Of a stretch of DNA of 15,818 nt, positions 7,585-13,192 are shown piece by piece. The translations under genes and the position numbers were made by a program. Under the pieces are notes generated by a model. It was not told where the DNA came from. It saw nothing but the letters and a program-made list of their open reading frames with translations, and did not search any database. Numbering within the stretch: position 1 is the first letter of the stretch; each line of letters begins with the position of its first letter. This DNA comes from JANNRW01 sp031401815. Its GTDB lineage: Bacteria > Desulfobacterota > Desulfuromonadia > Geobacterales > DSM-12255. The stretch lies in contig JANNRW010000067.1 in NCBI GenBank assembly GCA_031401815.1, forward strand, positions 1 through 15,818, in the 5' to 3' direction.

Positions 7585-7737
7585 AAAACCCACCACGGAG
7601 GCACTGAGACACGGAGAAAATCCGGGGGAGAATCTATTTATAAGGGTTTAAACTCTGAACTGATTTAAAAGATTGATTTATGAATCATGATTTCTCTCTG
7701 AATATCTCCGCGCCTCCGCGCCTCCGTGGTGGATTTT
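7585..7737. repeat. Large inverted repeat (GC-rich arms, AT-rich centre)
   Basis: The left arm 7585-7602 and right arm 7720-7737 match at 17/18 (AAAA-C/T-CCACCACGGAGGC read inward from each end). Weaker similarity continues inward: CACGGAGA on the left is echoed by TCTCCGCG on the right. The centre, about 7621-7699, is AT-rich and non-coding. The right arm contains CGCCTCCGCG direct sub-repeats. No flanking target duplication is visible. Repeats of this CACGGAGGCACGGAG type recur between genes in many bacterial genomes as I recall them, so this is probably a dispersed intergenic repeat. It may also act as a transcription barrier after the ABC genes. Confidence 0.7.
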
Positions 7738-7772
7738 GTTTTCGGTTTTGCCTTAGCCTTGCCTTAAACACC

Positions 7773-7802
7773 TTGACAATCCACCTGCAAGAGGCGAATA
7801 AT
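7773..7802 (+). promoter_or_regulatory. Putative sigma-70 promoter of nadB
   Basis: TTGACA (7773-7778) is a perfect -35 box. After an 18-nt spacer, AATAAT (7797-7802) matches the -10 consensus at 5/6. The start would fall near 7809, one base before the left copy of the 9-bp duplication that flanks the MITE-like element. Without the element the nadB leader would be only about 30 nt long and would contain its GGAGAG ribosome binding site. Confidence 0.5.
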
Positions 7803-7818
7803 TTTACACTATCAATCC

Positions 7819-7995
7819 CAGCGTTGTCCGGTTAGCTAATTGCACTGGTAAAAACTCCCTCCCCTTCAAGGGGAGGGTTAGGGTGGGGATGGGTTTTAAC
7901 ATGCTGCAATCCTGAAAATCTACCCCATCCCCCTCCCAACCTCCCCCTTGAAGGGGGAGGTGCCAAGGATGCAAAAACCTAACCGGACAACACTG
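7819..7995. mobile_element. MITE-like element, 177 bp, with 17-bp terminal inverted repeats and 9-bp target duplication
   Basis: The ends CAGCGTTGTCCGGTTAG (7819-7835) and CTAACCGGACAACACTG (7979-7995) are inverted copies with 16/17 identity. They are flanked immediately by the 9-bp direct repeat TATCAATCC (7810-7818 and 7996-8004), as a transposase-made target duplication would be. There is no transposase gene inside. The interior holds two near-perfect hairpins, CCCTCCCCTT/AAGGGGAGGG (7857-7877) and CCTCCCCCTT/AAGGGGGAGG (7940-7960), and the whole element can fold as one long imperfect palindrome. A 9-bp duplication fits several insertion sequence families (IS4-like ones among them). The parent was not identified. 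Confidence 0.8.
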
Positions 7996-8024
7996 TATCA
8001 ATCCAGACTCACGGAGAGTAACAA

Positions 8025-9620
8025 ATGAATAAAAGCAGTGATTTTCTTGTGCTGGGGAGTGGCATTGCCGGGCTCTCATTCGCCCTGAAAGCAGCCAATC
8101 ATGGGACAGTCGCCATTGTAACCAAGCGCGAGATTACCGAATCAGCAACCAACTATGCTCAAGGTGGCATTGCCTCTGTCTTTTCCAGCGATGATACCTT
8201 TGATCTGCATGTTGAAGATACTCTTGTTGCAGGCGCAGGGATCTGTCATGAAGATGTAGTCCGGATGGTTGTTGAAGAAGGCCCCACAACTATCAATAAC
8301 CTGATTGACTGGGGGGTGCAGTTTACCACAAGCGGCGACACATATGATCTTACCAAAGAGGGTGGCCACAGTCAGAGGAGAATTCTGCATGCTGACGATG
8401 TTACCGGCAGGGAGATCGAAAGGGCACTGGTAGCTGCGGCAAGACTTCATCCCAACATCACTGTTTATGAGCATCATGTGGCTATTGATCTGATAACGGA
8501 AGCAAAAATTACTCATAAAAGAATGAAGCCAAATCAGTGCCTGGGCGCGTATGTACTTGACGTAACCACCGAGACAATCAAGACATTTGCCGCCAGAATA
8601 ACCCTGCTGGCAACCGGGGGGGCCGGTAAAGTCTATCTCTACACCTGCAATCCGGACGTTGCCACAGGGGACGGAGTCGCCATGGCCTACCGCGCCGGTG
8701 CCGACATAGCAAATATGGAGTTCATGCAGTTTCATCCGACTACGCTCTATCATCCACATGCAAAATCATTTCTGATCTCTGAAGCAGTTCGAGGAGAAGG
8801 GGCAGTTCTGAGACGTCGCGACGGCACGGCCTTCATGGAGAAGTACCATGAGCTGAAAGACCTTGCTCCGCGAGATATAGTGGCACGCGCTATTGACAAT
8901 GAGATGAAGACTTACGGAGATGACTGTGTCTATCTGGATATGACTCACAAGGAGCCTGAGTATATCAGAACCCGTTTTCCGAATATTTACCAGACCTGCC
9001 TGGAGTACGGCCTTGACATGACCAGAGAACCTCTGCCGGTTGTGCCTGCTGCACACTATCTTTGTGGCGGTGTTGCTGTTGATTTCAATGCCCAGACAAA
9101 TATCAGGCACCTTTATGCTATTGGGGAGGTTGCTTTCACAGGTCTGCACGGCGCAAACCGGCTGGCAAGCAACTCGCTGCTCGAAGCAGCAGTCTATGCA
9201 GGCCGGGCGTATGAACATGCGACCAAAGAGCTGGCAACCGGATCTTTTGACAGGCTAGAGCTCCCTGAATGGGATCCGGGAACAGCAACCAACAGTGATG
9301 AAATGGTTGTTGTCTCACAGAACTGGGATGAGATCCGCAGATCAATGTGGAATTATGTCGGCATTGTGCGCTCCAGCAAACGACTTGACAGGGCGCTTAG
9401 GCGAATCAGGCTGATCCAGGAGGAGATCGAGGACTATTACTGGGATTTCATCATAACTTCAGATCTGGTGGAGCTGCGCAATATCGCCACTGTGGCCGAG
9501 CTTATTGTTCACTGTGCAAAGCAGCGCAAGGAGTCACGCGGACTGAACTTTAATATGGACTATCCTGAACGTGACGATGTTCACTGGAAGAAAGATACCT
9601 ATGTCAGAAAACAGTTCTGA
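8025..9620 (+). CDS. nadB: L-aspartate oxidase
   Basis: This flavoenzyme oxidises L-aspartate to iminoaspartate, the first step of NAD synthesis from aspartate (NadA then makes quinolinate). In anaerobes fumarate can accept the electrons. The protein is 531 aa, a normal length. The FAD-binding GSGIAG lies at 11-16, NYAQGGIA at 43-50 and the active-site stretch EGGHSQRRILHADDVTGRE at 112-130. Also present are EFMQFHPTTLY, SEAVRGEGAVLRRRDG, the family block VPAAHYLCGGVAVD, and GLHGANRLASNSLLEA. The GG-SQRR-H-D-TG pattern and overall length favour NadB over fumarate reductase or succinate dehydrogenase flavoproteins. GGAGAG lies 6 nt before the ATG. The next gene starts inside its last codons. 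A MITE-like element sits just upstream in its leader. nadA and nadC are not in the window. Confidence 0.95.
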   Translation: MNKSSDFLVLGSGIAGLSFALKAANHGTVAIVTKREITESATNYAQGGIASVFSSDDTFDLHVEDTLVAGAGICHEDVVRMVVEEGPTTINNLIDWGVQFTTSGDTYDLTKEGGHSQRRILHADDVTGREIERALVAAARLHPNITVYEHHVAIDLITEAKITHKRMKPNQCLGAYVLDVTTETIKTFAARITLLATGGAGKVYLYTCNPDVATGDGVAMAYRAGADIANMEFMQFHPTTLYHPHAKSFLISEAVRGEGAVLRRRDGTAFMEKYHELKDLAPRDIVARAIDNEMKTYGDDCVYLDMTHKEPEYIRTRFPNIYQTCLEYGLDMTREPLPVVPAAHYLCGGVAVDFNAQTNIRHLYAIGEVAFTGLHGANRLASNSLLEAAVYAGRAYEHATKELATGSFDRLELPEWDPGTATNSDEMVVVSQNWDEIRRSMWNYVGIVRSSKRLDRALRRIRLIQEEIEDYYWDFIITSDLVELRNIATVAELIVHCAKQRKESRGLNFNMDYPERDDVHWKKDTYVRKQF

Positions 9621-9936
9621 AAAAACCGTAACCATTGATGACTACCGCCAGATGATTGACCAGCTTGACAGTGAGCTTCTGGCAATATTCAACCGCCGGG
9701 CTGATCTTGCCCTTGAGATCGGACGGATCAAACAGACCGTTGGACTCCCTGTCTATGATCCTTCGAGGGAAAAGAAAATTTTCGACCGGATGAAGGGAGA
9801 AAATCGGGGACCGCTGGACGATGGTGCTGTTGTAAGGCTCTTTGAGCGGGTAATTGACGAGTCACGCCGCCTTGAAAGAATCATGACGCATGATAGAAGT
9901 GAAACAGAGAAAAGTAAAAAGGAGCAGACATGCTGA
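9601..9936 (+). CDS. aroQ: Stand-alone chorismate mutase, AroQ fold
   Basis: Converts chorismate to prephenate, the branch point toward phenylalanine and tyrosine. It is 111 aa of helical AroQ type, without the prephenate dehydratase or DAHP-synthase domain to which such modules are often fused. By comparison with E. coli chorismate mutase, R16 (in YRQMIDQLD), R33, K44 (GRIK), D53, R56 and E57 (YDPSRE) occupy active-site positions, and E92 falls where E. coli has Gln88. I chose ATG 9601, with GGAAGA 9 nt upstream and a 20-nt overlap with nadB. An upstream in-frame ATG at 9571 lies deeper in nadB with no better site. The tail (RSETEKSKKEQTC) is polar and follows the catalytic fold. The next gene overlaps its stop by 7 nt, pointing to coupled expression. 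Confidence 0.9.
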   Translation: MSENSSEKTVTIDDYRQMIDQLDSELLAIFNRRADLALEIGRIKQTVGLPVYDPSREKKIFDRMKGENRGPLDDGAVVRLFERVIDESRRLERIMTHDRSETEKSKKEQTC

Positions 9937-10139
9937 TCATAATGAAAAAAAGTGCCGGAGAAGATGATCTGGTTCATGTAAAAAAGTTTCTGATCGCCAG
10001 AAATTTCGATATTCACCAGTCAACCGGTGCCAACCGCACCATAATAGGTGTAATTGGCGATACGGAGCAGCTGGATACAGCTCTGATAAGTGAGATGCCG
10101 GGCATATTGCAGGTTATCAGGATTGCTAAAGAAGAGTAG
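9930..10139 (+). CDS. Stand-alone DAHP-synthase ferredoxin-like (regulatory) domain, 69 aa
   Basis: The whole protein aligns by eye with the N-terminal ferredoxin-like domain of Thermotoga-type DAHP synthase (AroF): MLIIMKKSAGEDDL, a helix, then the signature GANRTIIGVIGD, and the closing strand PGILQVIRIAKEE. In full-length enzymes this domain is followed by a linker and the catalytic TIM barrel, and it binds tyrosine or phenylalanine for feedback control. Here a TAG stop comes exactly at the domain boundary and no barrel remnant follows. A clean AAGGAG ribosome binding site and a 7-nt overlap with the chorismate mutase stop (ATGCTGA) suggest a translated, coupled gene rather than debris. 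It could be a trans-acting amino-acid sensor for the mutase. Truncation of a former aroF is the alternative. Confidence 0.75.
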   Translation: MLIIMKKSAGEDDLVHVKKFLIARNFDIHQSTGANRTIIGVIGDTEQLDTALISEMPGILQVIRIAKEE

Positions 10140-10166
10140 CTGAGGGAGTAGACGAAGGAGATGTCA

Positions 10167-10715
10167 ATGAAGCTGATCAGGTCAGCTCTGGCTATATTTA
10201 CAGTTTTATCACCGCTCATCCTGACCTTGCCGGGTGCAGCGACAACATACGAATGGAAAGATGACAGCGGTACTCTCCATTTTTCAGATAACCGGCAGAA
10301 TATCCCGGCAAAATATCTGGATCGGGTCAGGGAGCTGGAGACTGGCAGCAGCGAGATTAACCCCCCTTCTTCCTCTCCGGCCAGCCAGAGAGCGGAACCT
10401 TCTCCTGACAAACTCCAGGAGAGAAATGCAGCGCATTCCGACACTCTTGATGAAAAATTATGGCGATCAAGTATTGCCTCTCTTCAAACCGAAATCATGA
10501 TTCTCAAAGACGATCTGACAATCAAAAAGGAGTACCTGAACGGTCTGCGGCGCAAAAGGGCTGTCCATCAACTCCGTAGAGACAGGATTGAATACAATAA
10601 CCTTGAGCAGGAGATAGGCCGTGATGAAGCAAGAATGAAGCTGTTGCAGGAAAAGCTCAAGCTCCTTGACGCAGAAGCTGTAAATGCTGGAGTGACGCCA
10701 GATTGGCGTCAATGA
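10167..10715 (+). CDS. Exported DUF4124-domain protein with C-terminal coiled coil
   Basis: A 182-aa protein of unknown function. I chose ATG 10167 because GAAGGAG lies 6 nt before it; the in-frame ATG at 10161 directly abuts that site and leaves no spacing. Residues 1-25 form a signal peptide (MKLIRSALAIFTVLSPLILT then LPGAA). A DUF4124 module follows (TYEWKDDSGTLHFSDNRQNI, then PAKYLDRV, about 27-55), a small domain common in exported proteobacterial proteins. After a Ser/Pro-rich linker (60-85), residues about 100-170 are heptad-like and charged (EIMILKDDLTIKKEYLNGLR, EQEIGRDEARMKLLQEKLKL), consistent with a coiled coil. It is 27 nt after the ferredoxin-like gene and probably ends the nadB transcript. 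Its stop overlaps the convergent fusion gene by 7 bp. No link to NAD or aromatic synthesis is evident. Confidence 0.85.
   Translation: MKLIRSALAIFTVLSPLILTLPGAATTYEWKDDSGTLHFSDNRQNIPAKYLDRVRELETGSSEINPPSSSPASQRAEPSPDKLQERNAAHSDTLDEKLWRSSIASLQTEIMILKDDLTIKKEYLNGLRRKRAVHQLRRDRIEYNNLEQEIGRDEARMKLLQEKLKLLDAEAVNAGVTPDWRQ
10693..10711. terminator. Hairpin at the convergent gene ends
   Basis: TGACGCCA (10693-10700), loop GAT, TGGCGTCA (10704-10711): a perfect 8-bp stem across the end of the DUF4124 gene, overlapping the stop codon of the minus-strand fusion gene. No T-run follows on either strand, so intrinsic termination is only a possibility. It may equally protect transcript ends or be a product of the overlapping convergent coding ends. 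Confidence 0.35.
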
Positions 10716-12310
10716 CCAACAATTCTTGCAAGATTCACAAACGCCTCCACCATCCCCTGACACTGCTCTCTGGTAACATTCCCCATTAGACAGATCTGGA
10801 TGATATTTCTCTCCAAGAGATAGCCGCTCCTGTAACTCAGCAACCACCCGTGACTCTCCATTGCCTCACCAATATCAAGAGATGATAAATGTTTTGGCAG
10901 GAGGATACTTATCACAGCCGGGGAAGAGTTGCTCCCGGATCCGAGCAGTTCGAAACCTGCATCAAGGAGCCTTTCGCGCAATCCGGCACTCACCTGACGC
11001 AGAGACTCAAATCGCTCGCACGGCTTCAGATCCATCAAGGCCTGACGCAGAGCTGCAAGCAGGTTGGATGAGTGAGTAAAGGGGGTTCCCCCTTTTTCTC
11101 GATAGTAACCAAGATCAAGATAGCGCGGAATACGGCAATCTGCTGAAACCGGATGATTACTGAATACCAGACTGACCCCCGGCAAGGCTGCCAGCCCCTT
11201 GCCGCTGACACTACAGGCCAGATATGCTCCTCGAAGGTCAACTTCCACCGTGCCTAGAGAGCTTGTGCAGTCTAGGCATAAGTTGATACCCCGGTTGCTG
11301 CATAGCTTTTCAAGTCCGGACAAATCGTTCAGGATGCCGGTTGATGTCTCGCAGTGTACCGACCAGAGCCAGACCAGATCCTGTTTGCTGTCAAGAAGCT
11401 CTTCCACTCTCTGCAGGTTATAACTCTCTCCCCAGCCAAAGCTGAGCAGTTCAAAATCCAGCCCCATTCTCCTTGCATGGTCAATGAGGCGATCGCCAAA
11501 TTCACCATTTGTGAGAACAACACCTCGTCCCTTTAACAGCTTGAGCTGTGCGGCAACAACATCATTTCCGAGTGTGCCGCTCCCGAGGAGTAACTCTACG
11601 TTCTCAGCTCCTGTCAGATGAGTCAATCGGCTCTTCAGATCTGCCATCATATCAAGAAACGGAACAGATCTGTGTGAAACCGGAGGGAGTGCAACTGCAC
11701 GCTGCACAGCCGCGCTTGTCTCAACAGGGCCCGGCATGAAACTGACAGCTTTCAGAGCCTCGAAACAAGGCTCTCCCAGCCTGTCAAACAACTCCAGGGC
11801 AGCAGAGAGTGTCAGGTACATGGGCTGATAGCTGGCCTCAACAGTCCCGACCGGAGAAGAAAACGGGACAAATCCTATCCTGCTGTACAGACGGGTCTGA
11901 CGCAAGGTTCCGGATGCTATGGCAAGGTTGTACCCCATTTTTATCCCTTCACTTACGGCGAATTTGAGAAGGTTCAGAAAAACCCCGGGTTTACGGTAGG
12001 ATGGCTCAACAGCCAGGAGTCTGAATTCACAGACAGACGCCCCGGAGGGGAGATATGAATCCAGCCCCGGCACCTTGTCATCGAGCGAAAACGGTCTTCC
12101 GGAGCGCATCGCAATCATCCCTGCGACCTCACTTCCATCAAGACAGACGAGATAAGTATTCTCATCATGGAACCTGTCCACAAGCATCTTTTCGTTGTTG
12201 GTGGGGTGCTGGGGGATCTCCTCCACAAAAGTCCGGTAGTTCAGGCGATGAATCTGCTCAAACTCTTCAGTTTCTGAAGCAATCTTGAAATGAAGCCGGT
12301 CATATTGCAT
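10709..12310 (-). CDS. GNAT acyltransferase / class V aminotransferase fusion
   Basis: A 533-aa two-domain protein. Residues 1-175 look like a GNAT-fold acyltransferase: FKIASETEEFEQIHRLNYRT, then EVAGMIAMRS, the core EFRLLAVEPSYRKPGVFLNL (acyl-CoA loop region, with F where Gly or Ala is usual), and RLYSRIGFVPF. Residues 190-533 are a fold-type I, class V PLP enzyme of the alanine-glyoxylate/AEP aminotransferase group: FMPGPVETSAAV (191-202), SHRSVPF, LLGSGTLGND, SVHCETSTG (317-325), PLP-ring Asp347 in CLDCTSSLG, and Schiff-base Lys371 in SVSGKGLAALPG. Q505 in IIQICLMGNVT stands where relatives have the carboxylate-binding Arg (RIGHMG). ATG 12310 has AGGAG 7 nt upstream. The gene lies 3 nt after plsY and is probably co-transcribed. 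A route that transaminates and then N-acylates a small molecule is an inference. Confidence 0.85.
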   Translation of the reverse strand: MQYDRLHFKIASETEEFEQIHRLNYRTFVEEIPQHPTNNEKMLVDRFHDENTYLVCLDGSEVAGMIAMRSGRPFSLDDKVPGLDSYLPSGASVCEFRLLAVEPSYRKPGVFLNLLKFAVSEGIKMGYNLAIASGTLRQTRLYSRIGFVPFSSPVGTVEASYQPMYLTLSAALELFDRLGEPCFEALKAVSFMPGPVETSAAVQRAVALPPVSHRSVPFLDMMADLKSRLTHLTGAENVELLLGSGTLGNDVVAAQLKLLKGRGVVLTNGEFGDRLIDHARRMGLDFELLSFGWGESYNLQRVEELLDSKQDLVWLWSVHCETSTGILNDLSGLEKLCSNRGINLCLDCTSSLGTVEVDLRGAYLACSVSGKGLAALPGVSLVFSNHPVSADCRIPRYLDLGYYREKGGTPFTHSSNLLAALRQALMDLKPCERFESLRQVSAGLRERLLDAGFELLGSGSNSSPAVISILLPKHLSSLDIGEAMESHGWLLSYRSGYLLERNIIQICLMGNVTREQCQGMVEAFVNLARIVGH

Positions 12311-12313
12311 GGA

Positions 12314-12913
12314 CTACTCCTGTACGGCAGAAGGTTGAAACTCCTGTAAAATATTAGCACGATGAGCATACAGAACCAGAATAACGAGCAGAAAGTAGAG
12401 AAAAACCTCCGGCGACAAGAGCGGCTTGCTCCGATGTGCCTGCAAGAGCAGAAGAAGAAGCGGGGTAAATGCGAGTGCAGCCAGACCGGTAATAGTTGTT
12501 CGTCTCAAAAGAGGGAACAGCACTGCACAGAGCGCCAGCCCCAGAAGTAACAGCTGAGGATCAAGCATGATTAATCCTCCGGCAAAGGTGGCAAAGCCCT
12601 TCCCCCCCCTGAACCTGAGCTGCAATGGCCAGATATGGCCAGCTGTCACGGCAATTAGAGCAGCTGTCATCAGAAGCGCCCCCCCTCCGGATCGCCCTGC
12701 AAGATAGACAGCCAGAAGCCCCTTGCCAGCATCACCGATAAAAGTAAGGAAGAATCCTCTTGCACCTAAAAGACGCCCTGCATTGCGGCTCCCCACATTT
12801 CCGCTGGAGAGAACACGAATATCCTTGCCGGTCAACAGCATGACCAGATAGTAGCCGGTCGTAAAGCAGCCGAGCAGGTATGAAAAAGGTATGATCAGCA
12901 AGGTCATCGGCAT
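12314..12913 (-). CDS. plsY: Divergent PlsY-family glycerol-3-phosphate acyltransferase
   Basis: PlsY is an integral membrane enzyme that moves an acyl group from acyl-phosphate to glycerol-3-phosphate to form lysophosphatidate. About 199 aa from ATG 12913, the family length. An ATG two codons later (12907) is equally possible, and a TTG at 12940 would add nine polar residues unlike the family. Motif 1 SSGNVGSRNAGRLLG keeps Ser, Asn and Arg; motif 2 GHIWPLQLRFRGGKGFATFA keeps the phosphate loop; motif 3 HRANI is present. Hydrophobic segments (SYLLGCFTTGYYLVML, VFLYFLLVILVLYAH and others) fit five helices. Departures: GCFTTGYY replaces the usual GSIPTGY, and the basic RLLxGTE tail after HRANI is replaced by LQEFQPSAVQE. 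It is 3 nt before the GNAT-aminotransferase fusion. It could be the housekeeping enzyme or a specialised paralogue. Confidence 0.85.
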   Translation of the reverse strand: MPMTLLIIPFSYLLGCFTTGYYLVMLLTGKDIRVLSSGNVGSRNAGRLLGARGFFLTFIGDAGKGLLAVYLAGRSGGGALLMTAALIAVTAGHIWPLQLRFRGGKGFATFAGGLIMLDPQLLLLGLALCAVLFPLLRRTTITGLAALAFTPLLLLLLQAHRSKPLLSPEVFLYFLLVILVLYAHRANILQEFQPSAVQE

Positions 12914-12943
12914 ATCTCTGTAATTCCATTTCCATATCAATGC

Positions 12944-13026
12944 GACATCTTCGTTGGCTCGTCTTTTTGCTCCCCAACATACTACTTGTATCCCTTCGTC
13001 GCCTCAAGCCTCGCCGCCTTGATGTC
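12944..13026. repeat. Possible dispersed intergenic repeat with weak inverted ends
   Basis: A non-coding stretch bounded by GACATC (12944-12949) and GATGTC (13021-13026), with partial inverted similarity inward. It contains CTTCGTCGCCTCAAGCCTCG, a kind of CGTCGCCTC-rich string that I remember between genes in related genomes. This is from memory and unverified. It falls between the likely promoter and the start of plsY, so it would be in that transcript's leader. The rest of the gap, 13027-13192, shows only the promoter candidate. Confidence 0.3.
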
Positions 13027-13077
13027 ATCTTTGACCTGGAATCGGAGTAACAGAGGGGCTGGATCTGTTTTGCATGA

Positions 13078-13106
13078 AAAATAAACTGTTACCTGAAACT
13101 ATTCAA
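13078..13106 (-). promoter_or_regulatory. Putative sigma-70 promoter for plsY and the fusion gene
   Basis: Read on the minus strand: TTGAAT (13101-13106), a 17-nt spacer, then TATTTT (13078-13083). Each hexamer matches the consensus at 4/6 with ideal spacing. It lies about 165 nt upstream of the chosen plsY start and is the best promoter candidate in the gap between plsY and the nucleotidyltransferase gene. A T-rich run on this strand limits confidence. Confidence 0.35.
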
Positions 13107-13192
13107 CCAGAAATTATCCTCTTTCTCTCCACTTTCAGGCAAAAAGCACTGAGGATAGGCTGTCATGATTATTTCCAAGCATCAAGTTTGCT

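Noticed and set aside
7857..7960. CRISPR-like pair of repeats (two CCCTCCCC hairpins)
   Set aside because: There are only two units in inverted rather than direct arrangement, inside an element with terminal repeats; there is no spacer pattern and no cas gene nearby.
7804..8079. Minus-strand open frame of about 91 codons across the MITE-like element
   Set aside because: Its sequence is just the translation of terminal repeats and hairpins and runs into nadB, so it is not a transposase or a real gene.
8142..8759. Minus-strand open frame of about 205 codons inside nadB
   Set aside because: It is antisense to conserved nadB codons, has no recognisable domain and no ribosome binding site context, and is explained by codon bias of the sense gene.
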